Assembly: GCA_016703105.1 (NCBI GenBank)
Contig: JADJCS010000005.1
Span: 310,001 to 374,000, forward strand
Direction of reading: 5' to 3'
Origin: Flavobacteriales bacterium
Lineage (GTDB): Bacteria > Bacteroidota > Bacteroidia > Flavobacteriales_F > PHOS-HE28
DNA: 64,000 nt
Below the pieces are notes generated by a model. That model ran no database searches, was not told the DNA's origin, and saw only the letters and a program-made list of their open reading frames with translations. The position numbers were made by a program, and so were the translations under genes. Numbering within the stretch: position 1 is the first letter of the stretch; each line of letters starts with the position of its first letter. Positions 45,191 through 53,649 of this stretch are shown here, piece after piece.

Positions 45191-46125
45191 ATGCGCGTCG
45201 CCGTTCTCGATCTCGGCACCAATACTTTCAACCTGCTCGTGGCATCGCGCGACGGCGGCGAGGGCTTGCATGTTGTGCATAGCGAGAGATCCCCGTGTTC
45301 CTCGGCAAAGGCGGCATCGAGAAAGGGCTCATCACGGAGGATGCGTTCGAGCGAGGCTTGGACGCGATCGCGAAGCACATGGCAAGGGCGCGTTCCCTGG
45401 GCGCGGAGCGGATCCAAGGGATCGGTACTTCCGCGTTGCGGAACGCGCGCAACGCCGAGGCGTTCATTCGTGCGGCCCATGATCGATCGGGCCTTCACAT
45501 CCGTGTGATCAGCGGCGACGAAGAGGCCGAACTGATCCTGGAAGGCGCGAGGCACGCGCTGCCCTTCGGGAACCGGCCTGTGCTGGTGATGGACATCGGC
45601 GGCGGCAGCATCGAGTTCATCCTCGCTACGGAGAAAGCGCTGATGTGGAAGCAGAGCTTCGAGCTGGGCGTCACACGTTTGCGCGAACGCGTTCCGCTCA
45701 GCGATCCGCCCGCATTGGACGAAGAGCTGCGCGTGGCCGCACACCTGGACGATCGCCTCGAACCGTTGTGGAACGTGATCGACCGTCACGAGCCGCATGT
45801 GCTCGTAGGTAGCGCCGGCAGTTTCGATAGCCTGGCACGTATGGTGGCCGATCAGGAGGGCAAGGTGCTCGCATCGGACGCCACCACTTTCGCCTTCGAT
45901 GCTCTCGCGTTCGACGCACTGAAGGAAAAGCTGCTCCTCATGGACCGGATACAGCGTCTTTTGGTGCCTGGACTTCCCGAGCATCGCGTGGACAGCATCG
46001 CATACGGCATGATCGCCATCGAGCGCGTGCTCACCGCAGGCAATATCCGTGAGCTCTCATGGAGCCGGTATGCGTTGAAGGAGGGGTCGGCGATGCGGCT
46101 CTTGAAAGATCAACGTCCCGCCTGA
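45191..46125 (+). CDS. ppx: Exopolyphosphatase/guanosine-pentaphosphatase (Ppx/GppA, frameshifted)
   Basis: About 311 residues after one base is restored near 45287 (SERIPVFLGKGGI). Family motifs: VLDLGTNTFNLLVA at the N-terminus, GIGTSALRNARNAEAF, ISGDEEAELILEGA, and the phosphate-binding VMDIGGGSIEFIL. It hydrolyses polyphosphate or pppGpp. Its C-terminus overlaps the convergent secreted propeller gene by 16 bases. Confidence 0.88.
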
Positions 46126-48710
46126 ACGAACCGCCCCTGACGTGTTCTTCCTTGACCAGTAACGGTGACCGTATGAACGCCCGCTGACGCATCGAGATCG
46201 AAGCGGTACGCGCCATCCGCAGCGACCACGCCAAAATGGGATAGCACCACGCGTCCCGCCAGATCGCTCACCTCGATCCGCACCGGTCCCACCTGGTCAT
46301 CAGGTACCCGCACCCACCAGCTACCCGGTGTACCATCCCAGGGGATCACGGTTAGCTGTTCCGAAGCGGCCGTGGCCTCGCCGATCACCGTGGAGAAACC
46401 ACCCTTCAAGCGGGCCAGGGCATTGCGGCCAACACCTTGCACGAAGTGGAAGTTGCCTCCCAGCATGGCATCGTCGTTGGGGAGCATCTCCAGGCAATGG
46501 ACGAAATACTCGCCCTCACCGGTCGCGTGGTCGGGATCCAACGCACCGCTTTCGAGCAAGCGAGCGATCATGCTCCGTGGTTGGCCATTGAAGTGCTCGA
46601 AACTACCGGCGACCAAAAGACGGCCCGAAGTTTCGAGCCCCAGATCGAAAACGCCGTCGCTCGTGCTGTTAAGACCGACGCCGGGATCGAAGGTGAGGTC
46701 CAGCGAGCCATCGTTGAGCAGGCCTGCGATGCCGTCGCGCGCCACCCCGTTGTACGTCATGAAGCGCCCACCAATGATGATCCGCCCATCCGGGCGTTGC
46801 GCCATGGCGAGCACCGAAGGCGCTGAGCCGACGCAGCCTCCTCCAGGATCGAACGATGCATCCAAAGAGCCATCCTCGTTCAACCGGGCGATGCATGAGC
46901 GCAAGTTGCCGTCGACCAGCTCGAAACTCCCGCCGATCAAGATGCGCCCATCGGCTTGGAGCACCATTGCTGAGATACTACCGTCGGGCCCGGAACCCAC
47001 ATTGAAGGTGGTATCGATGGCACCGGTTGGCAGGAGCCGGATGATGCGCGTGCAGGGTGTGCCGTTCAGCGCGGTCATCCCGCCCGCGCAGAGGATCTTT
47101 CCATCGGGCTGTACGATCACCTGGCTCACTGTACCGCTGAAGCCACTGCCGATCGCGAAGCCGCTATCCACCGTTCCATCGCTCAACAACCTTACCAGGC
47201 GGGCCGGCGGGGCCCCGTTGAAAGTGCTGAAGCTGCCGCCTGCGAGCACCTTACCGTCCGGCTGGAGCGCGAGCGCCTCGATCGACAGGCTGGGCCCAAG
47301 ACCGGCGAGCGCGAAGCTGTTGTCTTGTTCGCCGTCCGGAAGGATGCGCATCAGGGCGGGGACCATCAGGTCGTTGTAGCCGCGGAAGCTGCCGCCAATA
47401 ATGAGCTTGCCATCTGGCTGGCGTGCGATGTCGCGGACGAACCCTCCGAAAACGATGCCTTCGCTATGCATGAAGGTGTCGTCCACGTTCCCGTTCTGTT
47501 GCAAGCGGGCGATGTGGTTGCGGGAATGCCCATCGTAGGAATTGAAGAAGCCGACGATCACCGGCTTGCCGTTCGCTTGCAAGGCCATTTCGTAGACAGC
47601 GTCCGTCCCAAGCCCTGTATCGAACGAGAGGTCGCGGGAACCGTCGCTCTGCAATCGGACGATGCCACTGCAAGGTGCATCGTCGAAGGCATAGATCAGG
47701 CCACCCACGTACACTGTTTGTCCAGGTCCTTGGGCGAGCGTATAGACCGATCCGCTGGGGCCGTCGCCCGCATCGAAGCCGCTGTCCAGAGCGCCGTTGG
47801 TGTTCAGCCGGCACACACCATGAGCTGCTGCGCCCATGGCGGAGTTGAACGCACCCACCACTACCGCCTTGCCGTTGCTGTTCAATACGATACCGCTCAC
47901 GGTCCCATCGCACCCCACCCCGTTCGCATCCCATGTTGTGTCCAAGGTGCCATCGGCATTGAGTCTCGCGATGTTCGTGCGGGTGGTGCCATTGAAGGTG
48001 ACCATGGCCCCTCCAACCAGAAGTTTTCCATCCGCCTGCAAGGCGAGCGCGAGCAGGGCACCATCAGAACCGCTGCCGAGGTTGGCCTGGAACCCTGCAT
48101 CCATGGAACCATCCGAGTTGAGCTGAACGATGTGGCCACAAGGCACCCCGTTGTAAGCGGCGAAATTCCCCACCACTACGATCTGCCCGTTCGGCCGGAC
48201 CAGGACCTCGCGCACTGCGTCATCGAAACCGGTTCCAGCAACGAACGAACTGTCCAACCTACCGTTCGAGAGCAGACGCACCATGTTCCCGCTAAAGCCC
48301 GGGGACCATTCATTGAACAGCCCACCCACGAGGATGCGGCCATCTTGTTGCCGGGCGATGCACTTCACAGAAACCAACGCGCTCACCGGTTCCGCGTGGA
48401 AGGAGGTATCCAGCGCCCCAGCGGCGGTGAACCGAACGATCCCGAAGCGCTGGAGATAGTCCGTGCCCGGCACACCGCCATACACGCGGGCGAAGGTTCC
48501 GCCTACCAGGATCTTTCCATCCGGTTCGATGAGCGCCGTTTCCAAAGAGCCGTCCGTGCCATTGTTCTGGCAGAACCCGGGATCCTGCGGGTTGAAGGTC
48601 AGGTCCGCTGATCCTGGCTGCTGGCCGCGCATATGAAAGAAGCACGCAAGCATGGCGCAGAGCCAAATGGTTCTATGAGCGGAAGGGATCATCACCAAGG
48701 ATGAAGGCAT
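46110..48710 (-). CDS. Secreted delta-60 repeat (propeller) protein with T9SS type A domain
   Basis: 866 residues from ATG 48710; ATG 48692 is an alternative. The signal peptide is SAHRTIWLCAMLACFFHMRG. Fourteen delta-60 repeats of about 50-55 residues follow (pattern ALQADGKLLVGGAMVTFNG, RLNADGTLDTTWD). The C-terminus is a sorting domain: VRIEVSDLAGRVVLSHFG, GAYRFDLDASAGVHTVTV, RQGRFVQAGR. Fourteen repeats could form two seven-bladed propellers. It shares the repeat type with the QLP proteins at 53650 and 58046, but has a different C-terminal tag. Confidence 0.87.
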   Translation of the reverse strand: MPSSLVMIPSAHRTIWLCAMLACFFHMRGQQPGSADLTFNPQDPGFCQNNGTDGSLETALIEPDGKILVGGTFARVYGGVPGTDYLQRFGIVRFTAAGALDTSFHAEPVSALVSVKCIARQQDGRILVGGLFNEWSPGFSGNMVRLLSNGRLDSSFVAGTGFDDAVREVLVRPNGQIVVVGNFAAYNGVPCGHIVQLNSDGSMDAGFQANLGSGSDGALLALALQADGKLLVGGAMVTFNGTTRTNIARLNADGTLDTTWDANGVGCDGTVSGIVLNSNGKAVVVGAFNSAMGAAAHGVCRLNTNGALDSGFDAGDGPSGSVYTLAQGPGQTVYVGGLIYAFDDAPCSGIVRLQSDGSRDLSFDTGLGTDAVYEMALQANGKPVIVGFFNSYDGHSRNHIARLQQNGNVDDTFMHSEGIVFGGFVRDIARQPDGKLIIGGSFRGYNDLMVPALMRILPDGEQDNSFALAGLGPSLSIEALALQPDGKVLAGGSFSTFNGAPPARLVRLLSDGTVDSGFAIGSGFSGTVSQVIVQPDGKILCAGGMTALNGTPCTRIIRLLPTGAIDTTFNVGSGPDGSISAMVLQADGRILIGGSFELVDGNLRSCIARLNEDGSLDASFDPGGGCVGSAPSVLAMAQRPDGRIIIGGRFMTYNGVARDGIAGLLNDGSLDLTFDPGVGLNSTSDGVFDLGLETSGRLLVAGSFEHFNGQPRSMIARLLESGALDPDHATGEGEYFVHCLEMLPNDDAMLGGNFHFVQGVGRNALARLKGGFSTVIGEATAASEQLTVIPWDGTPGSWWVRVPDDQVGPVRIEVSDLAGRVVLSHFGVVAADGAYRFDLDASAGVHTVTVTGQGRTRQGRFVQAGR

Positions 48711-48785
48711 GCTAAGAAGACATCGAAAAGCACGACCGGTTGCCTGTGGCAAGATCGCCGATCCATCCCATCACACCGGTGCGAG

Positions 48786-48793
48786 TATCTTGC
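48786..48793 (+). promoter_or_regulatory. -7 box abutting YitT gene start
   Basis: TATCTTGC ends 5 bases before GTG 48799; this spacing was used to choose the start. Confidence 0.35.
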
Positions 48794-48798
48794 CCTGC

Positions 48799-49767
48799 GT
48801 GAAAAATTCCACAAGCCGCTCATTGCTCCGGCAATTGCCCGTTCCTGCTTCCGTGCAGGTGGCTGGCGGTTCGAGCTATCGCAAAGCACGGCGGCTGCAC
48901 GCCTTCCGCGTGGGATTGCGTCGCACCGTGAAGGATACGATCTTCATGAGCCTGGGCGTGGCGAGCGCTGCGTTCGGACTGGAAGCCTTCCTACTGCCCA
49001 ATGCCTTCATCGATGGCGGTGCCACGGGTATCGCATTGCTCTTCGCAACACTGTCCCCGCTCCCATTCCCCCTCCTGCTTCTGGTGGTGAACGCGCCTTT
49101 CATGTACTTGGCCTACCGCACACTCGGCCGCGAGTTCGCACTGAAGACCACGGCTGCCATCGGAGGCCTGGCGCTGGTCACCGCGTCGGTACATTTTCCC
49201 GTGGTAACGCATGATAAGCTACTGGTCGCTGCGTTCGGTGGTTTTTTCCTGGGCGCAGGCATCGGACTAAGCGTACGCGGAGGGAGTGTGATCGATGGCA
49301 CCGAAGTACTCGCGCTTTCGGTGAGCCGAAGATTGGGCATCACCATGGGTGACGTGATCATGCTCATCAACATCGGGATCTTCGCTGTGGCCGCCTGGTT
49401 GCTCAGTGTGGAAACAGCGCTCTACGCCATGATCACCTATCTCGCCGCGAGCAAAACGGTCGATTTCGTAGTGGAGGGTATCGAGGAGTACACCGGCATC
49501 ACCATCATCACACCGCACTACGAAGAGGTGCGTGCGATGATCAGCAACGTGATGGGACGCGGGCTCACCGTTTACTCCGGCAAGCGCGGCTTCAGCAAGA
49601 ACGGGCACAGTTTCGACACCGAGATCATCTATTGCGTGATCACCCGCCTGGAGATCAGCAAACTGCTTACGGAGATGGAGAAGATCGATCCCAATGCTTT
49701 CGTGGTGATGAGCTCCGTAAAAGACACGCGCGGCGGTATGATAAAAAAGCGACCGCTCAAACACTGA
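48799..49767 (+). CDS. YitT family membrane protein with DUF2179 domain
   Basis: 322 residues from GTG 48799 (KNSTSRSLLRQL). Five or so membrane segments: DTIFMSLGVASAAFGLEAFL, GGATGIALLF, PLLLLVVNAPFMYLAYRTLG, FFLGAGIGLSVRGGSVIDGTEVLAL. The cytosolic C-terminal DUF2179 domain shows VEGIEEYTGITIITPHYEEV, GRGLTVYSGKRGFSK and YCVITRLEISKL. Function of the family is largely unknown. It is divergent from the propeller gene at 46110. Confidence 0.9.
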   Translation: MKNSTSRSLLRQLPVPASVQVAGGSSYRKARRLHAFRVGLRRTVKDTIFMSLGVASAAFGLEAFLLPNAFIDGGATGIALLFATLSPLPFPLLLLVVNAPFMYLAYRTLGREFALKTTAAIGGLALVTASVHFPVVTHDKLLVAAFGGFFLGAGIGLSVRGGSVIDGTEVLALSVSRRLGITMGDVIMLINIGIFAVAAWLLSVETALYAMITYLAASKTVDFVVEGIEEYTGITIITPHYEEVRAMISNVMGRGLTVYSGKRGFSKNGHSFDTEIIYCVITRLEISKLLTEMEKIDPNAFVVMSSVKDTRGGMIKKRPLKH

Positions 49768-49821
49768 GGTCCGGCACAGTTGTCAGTTGGTAGTGCGCGG
49801 TTGTCCGTCACCACCGTTGAG

Positions 49822-51546
49822 TTACGGCAATTGATCCGTCTTCGTGGCGGTAGGCACCGACCCTCCGATGGTCTGTAGGATCAGGTCACGATCGTTGGCG
49901 CCACCCGCATACTTGGTCGTCCCGTCCAGGTTGAGGTCCTCGAGGCGATAGCCGCTCGCGGTCGCGGTGGGTACACTGCCCCCGATCGCCGTAAGGATCG
50001 GATCACGATCGTTGTTCGATCCAGCGTACTTCACCAGGAGGTCGCGCTTCGCATTGCCCGGCCAGAGCGTGGTGCGGACACCGTTCACCTTGCGCGCGTT
50101 GGTGCCGAAGGTGTTGGTGCTGGCCAGTGTGAGATCGATGAGCCCCGAAGTGGCCGAGATCGGAACCGAGAGAAGTGTCATACAACTGAGATGATTGCGG
50201 TGCCGGATCGACACGAAGTAGTTGTCCGCGCCCATGGTGAACGGCACATTGCTCACACCGTCCACATCCACCACATCGCCGTCGCGTTGGATCAAGGCGC
50301 TCCGTGTTCGCACCACGTTGGCGCTGTTGTTCTTGTCGCGCAACTCCACCACCACCCAATCCACTATGGCGTTGTTACCCGTAACAGCCAGCACTGCGGG
50401 AGCGACCGTCTCCCCACCACCGCCCACATGGGGATAGGATAGTCCCGTGTATGGTTCTGTCGGTGGGATAATGCCCAAGTTCCGCAGTCCATCGTTCATC
50501 AATTGGGTGCCGCTCACGTACGGTCCGTCGAGGAAAGCCTTCATCGCGACGCGCACGACCGCGTTGCTGTTGATGATGAACGGGACCGCCACTGGCGAAT
50601 AGAACGCGGATGGAGTGCTCACACGGATCTTGTACCCTGCACCTGGTGTGGTGTTTCCAGGCAAGGTGCAGGCAATGGTGCCGGTGGCTGAAGTACTTGC
50701 GATGAAGCCCAAGGTGGTCGCGTTCGTGAAACTGCCATTGGGTCCGCTCAGCTGAACGGTGAACAAAGTGCTGCTCGTAGGCAGCCCGCCCGTCGCGTAG
50801 TTCACATTGAAGAGCACCGGATCCGTGCCGTTCACCGTGGCCGAGGGTATGCTCGGGCTGGCGGTCAGATTGTAGATAAGCGCGATATCATCGTACCACG
50901 ATTGGCTGTTCAGCACAGTGACGAGACTGTCCCCACTGGTGAGCACCATAAGGATGTAGGCCGGCGTGGTGGCATTGAAATAAGTGAAGGGCACCGAGAA
51001 GCGCGTCCAGCTGCTCACCGTGGCCTCGGGAGCGATCCAGCGCGCACGAGCGTTCCAATTCGGCGCGGTGCCGTTCGCGGGAAGACTGCCCGCACCAGTG
51101 TGCAGAATGGCTTCCACCTTGCCGTTATCGTTGCCTTGGGGCGTCGCCTTGAACCAGCCCACGAGGCTGTCCGGCTTGCTGGTGAGCGCATGGTTCCAGT
51201 CGGTGTTGCCCGCATCGGTGAACACGCTGCCCTCCGACGGTGTGAACGTGGCATGTACCCGTCCGCAGGTCGCGGTCCCGTTGGCCACCACGCCCGGCGC
51301 TTGTTGGGAGCGAACGTTCACCGAGTAGGAGCCCGTATGGAAGTCCGCACTGCGGAAGCAGACCTGCGGAGCAACACCATTTATCAATGCGCCGCCATCG
51401 GAGGTTTTGATCGAACTCCATTCGGTAGGTTCTTCGGTCCCGGTGCCCAGGTTCTGCCAATTCTCGAAACTGGGATTGTTCAATTGTGGCTGGGCGAACG
51501 CCGTGAACGGGGCAAAGGCGAGCAGCGGAAGAAAGGTGCGAAGCAT
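49822..51546 (-). CDS. Secreted PCMD-like protein with QLP C-terminal module
   Basis: 574 residues with signal peptide (MLRTFLPLLAFAPFTAFAQ). The first domain begins PQLNNPSFENWQNLGTGTEE and continues to PDSLVGWFKATPQGNDNGKV and YDDIALIYNL, the layout of Bacteroidota carbohydrate-metabolism/binding (PCMD) domains. An Ig-like segment follows. The last 240 residues are the shared module with DGPYVSGTQLMNDGLRNLG, GNNAIVDWVVVELRD, SIRHRNHLSCMTL, two NDRD loops and TKTDQLP. In loop 1 the D-x-N-x-D pattern is degenerate (GNAKRDLLVKYAG). Confidence 0.82.
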   Translation of the reverse strand: MLRTFLPLLAFAPFTAFAQPQLNNPSFENWQNLGTGTEEPTEWSSIKTSDGGALINGVAPQVCFRSADFHTGSYSVNVRSQQAPGVVANGTATCGRVHATFTPSEGSVFTDAGNTDWNHALTSKPDSLVGWFKATPQGNDNGKVEAILHTGAGSLPANGTAPNWNARARWIAPEATVSSWTRFSVPFTYFNATTPAYILMVLTSGDSLVTVLNSQSWYDDIALIYNLTASPSIPSATVNGTDPVLFNVNYATGGLPTSSTLFTVQLSGPNGSFTNATTLGFIASTSATGTIACTLPGNTTPGAGYKIRVSTPSAFYSPVAVPFIINSNAVVRVAMKAFLDGPYVSGTQLMNDGLRNLGIIPPTEPYTGLSYPHVGGGGETVAPAVLAVTGNNAIVDWVVVELRDKNNSANVVRTRSALIQRDGDVVDVDGVSNVPFTMGADNYFVSIRHRNHLSCMTLLSVPISATSGLIDLTLASTNTFGTNARKVNGVRTTLWPGNAKRDLLVKYAGSNNDRDPILTAIGGSVPTATASGYRLEDLNLDGTTKYAGGANDRDLILQTIGGSVPTATKTDQLP

Positions 51547-51567
51547 GATCCGTGGAGAATGAGCCGC

Positions 51568-51575
51568 CAAACCTA
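51568..51575 (-). promoter_or_regulatory. -7 box of the PCMD/QLP gene
   Basis: Minus strand TAGGTTTG, exact consensus, 21 bases before ATG 51546. Confidence 0.5.
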
Positions 51576-51623
51576 GCCGCCGTGACGCCAAGCGCCAAAC
51601 GGCCCGACCCAAGGACCCTCTCC

Positions 51624-51631
51624 TACCTTCG
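51624..51631 (+). promoter_or_regulatory. -7 box abutting cupredoxin gene start
   Basis: TACCTTCG ends 4 bases before ATG 51636. Confidence 0.45.
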
Positions 51632-51635
51632 GCGC

Positions 51636-52241
51636 ATGCGTTGCCACCTGCTCGCCCCAGCCCTGCTCATCACCTTCGCCTCCTCCGCACAAACCGTTCA
51701 CTTGCTGCGCGCGCTGGATTTTTTCTTCCTGCCCGATACGGTATTGATGCTTGCTGGCGATAGCGTAAAATTCCAGACACAAGGCCCGCACAACATCATG
51801 CAGGTGGACCAGGCCTCGTGGCTCGCGAACCAACCGGTCGGCAACGGCGGTTTCCTGACCGTGATCGGAGTTGACAGCACCTTCGCCATCGATACGGCGG
51901 GTACCTACTATTTCGTGTGCGAGCCGCACGGGTTCATGGGAATGAAGGGAGTTTTGCTCGTTACGCCGAACGGGCCCACTGCCCTGGGACCGATCGCGGC
52001 GACCGAGCTTTGCGTTTTCCCCAACCCGGTGGGCGACATGCTCCACATCTCCTCGGCGTTCGATCCTGGGAGCAGCGTGGTAGTGACGATCACCGATGCG
52101 CTCGGCCGCATCCACGCGATGACGTGTACCCAGCAAGGCAACCTGCTCTCCTGCGCCACCGGCCTGCTCCCGCGCGGAGCGACGATCGTGCATGTAGGAT
52201 CCGGGCCGCGATCGCTCCGCGCGACCGTGATCCTGGAGTGA
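51636..52241 (+). CDS. Secreted plastocyanin-like cupredoxin with T9SS type A domain
   Basis: 201 residues with signal peptide (MRCHLLAPALLITFASSAQ). The cupredoxin domain (about 20-113) has the type 1 copper ligands: His in GPHN and the Cys...His...Met set in VCEPHGFMGMKG. The last 80 residues are a sorting domain (CVFPNPVGDMLHIS, VVVTITDALGRIHAM, LRATVILE). It would bind copper at the cell surface, perhaps in electron transfer or copper handling. It is separated from the convergent gene at 52247 by 5 bases. Confidence 0.87.
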   Translation: MRCHLLAPALLITFASSAQTVHLLRALDFFFLPDTVLMLAGDSVKFQTQGPHNIMQVDQASWLANQPVGNGGFLTVIGVDSTFAIDTAGTYYFVCEPHGFMGMKGVLLVTPNGPTALGPIAATELCVFPNPVGDMLHISSAFDPGSSVVVTITDALGRIHAMTCTQQGNLLSCATGLLPRGATIVHVGSGPRSLRATVILE

Positions 52242-52246
52242 TCGTG

Positions 52247-53617
52247 CTACGGCACCCGGTCCTCGTCGTGCAGGTTGTTCAAGATCGCCTGCGACATTTC
52301 CCAGTTCAAGCGTGAGACCTTGATGGCACCGCGCTTGTCAGCCTTCAGCAAAAAGACTTGCTGGACCAGCTCGTTCGCGTTCACTGCCACATCCACTGGG
52401 GCCATGCTACCGACTTGGGCTTTAACGATGAACTCTTGCTGGCGTGGCTCCAAGAGCATGGTGTGGTACTGTCCCTTCGCCATGTGAACGGAACCCTCCC
52501 GACCGGGGACCTGCAGACTTATCGGTGCCTCCTGCCTTCCAGACCTGCTGTGCATGAAAAGCACTTCAGCGCGTCGCACATCGTCGGTGGGGACCGGAAC
52601 CTCGGACCAACGCTCCGGATCGCTTACGAGACGGCCAGTAAGCAGATCCACACGCACCGGCACGCTGCGTTCCCGAAGCGAGGCCGCAGCACCGAACGCA
52701 CCGCCCAGCGCACCGAACATCACAGCCCCCATGACCGCCATTTCCGGATCCACCTCCGAGAACCGCACGCGTGTCCTTAGCGCGGCAGCATCCCTTGAAA
52801 GCTCCAGGAAATGTCCATCCACGTTCACATACCGTCGTACACCATCGCTGCACCCCCAAAGCGCCTTGCGCAGTTCGCTTGCGGTGTCCCCCTTCATGCG
52901 CATGGAACGGGGCATTTCCACCGGATCACGCCTTTCCAGCACAAAGGGCGTGAGCGTATCGGGACTATCGCGCAATGCGTCCATGTAGGTGTGGTACAGA
53001 CCGCGCCGTGGGATCGCCGCCAGCGCAGCGAGCAACGCGGATCCTTCCGGAACAACTTGCAAACCGGTCGGGCCCATCACCACGCTCTCCAGGCGCTGTG
53101 CATCACGAGCGGCCACGTAGCCGGCCAGGCATTCGGTAAACGCGCTCGCCAGCGTCCGGTCGTGCGCACCGGTAACACCCGCACCGCGCCAGAGCGCATT
53201 GGTACCATGGGCGTAAACGCGCACCCACGTGGCCGGTCCTTCACGCCGCAGCACTTCCAGGTGCAAGGCACAGGAGGCCCGGCCCGTCCCTTTGACGGTA
53301 TGCTCGCTGAGGTGCAGCATATTCACTTTGATCACCAGTCCTGGACCACCCTCCGCTGGTTCACCACCGCTCAGGAAGTTGTGCAATACGCGGTCCGTAG
53401 GCCCGCTGAGATAAGCAGGGACCGGTTGCTCTGGAACGCCCTTATACACCGTCCCGATCGGCGCGAGCGGATCGAACGCGAGCACCACGCTGTCGATCGG
53501 TTCATGCAGCCCCGGCACCGCGAACGTGCCCGTACCCAGCTCGATGACATGCTGCGCACGTGGCATGAAGGCGAGAAGCCACGACCATACGAAAACCCCG
53601 AGGCGACGTCCGTTCAT
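52247..53617 (-). CDS. Secreted protein of unknown function with glycine-zipper segment
   Basis: 456 residues with signal peptide (LGVFVWSWLLAFMPRAQ). No family was recognised. Visible features: SCALHLEVLRREG, a Gly-zipper-like membrane-interacting stretch MGAVMFGALGGAFGAAASL (about residues 310-330), and a C-terminal half rich in beta pattern with QFIVKAQ and DVAVNANELVQQVFLLKAD. The N-terminal half has EHTVKGTGRASC. It may sit in the outer membrane or periplasm. A TACCTTGG box lies 7 bases upstream of ATG 53617. Confidence 0.75.
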   Translation of the reverse strand: MNGRRLGVFVWSWLLAFMPRAQHVIELGTGTFAVPGLHEPIDSVVLAFDPLAPIGTVYKGVPEQPVPAYLSGPTDRVLHNFLSGGEPAEGGPGLVIKVNMLHLSEHTVKGTGRASCALHLEVLRREGPATWVRVYAHGTNALWRGAGVTGAHDRTLASAFTECLAGYVAARDAQRLESVVMGPTGLQVVPEGSALLAALAAIPRRGLYHTYMDALRDSPDTLTPFVLERRDPVEMPRSMRMKGDTASELRKALWGCSDGVRRYVNVDGHFLELSRDAAALRTRVRFSEVDPEMAVMGAVMFGALGGAFGAAASLRERSVPVRVDLLTGRLVSDPERWSEVPVPTDDVRRAEVLFMHSRSGRQEAPISLQVPGREGSVHMAKGQYHTMLLEPRQQEFIVKAQVGSMAPVDVAVNANELVQQVFLLKADKRGAIKVSRLNWEMSQAILNNLHDEDRVP

Positions 53618-53624
53618 CACCTGA

Positions 53625-53632
53625 CCAAGGTA
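53625..53632 (-). promoter_or_regulatory. -7 box abutting the gene at 52247-53617
   Basis: Minus strand TACCTTGG, 7 bases before ATG 53617; it also lies 18 bases after the stop of the QLP gene at 53650. Confidence 0.4.
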
Positions 53633-53649
53633 AAAGCCGTTGGCTCAGC

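Noticed and set aside
47325..48611. 428-codon frame opposite the delta-60 protein
   Set aside because: It follows the repeat period of the real gene on the other strand.
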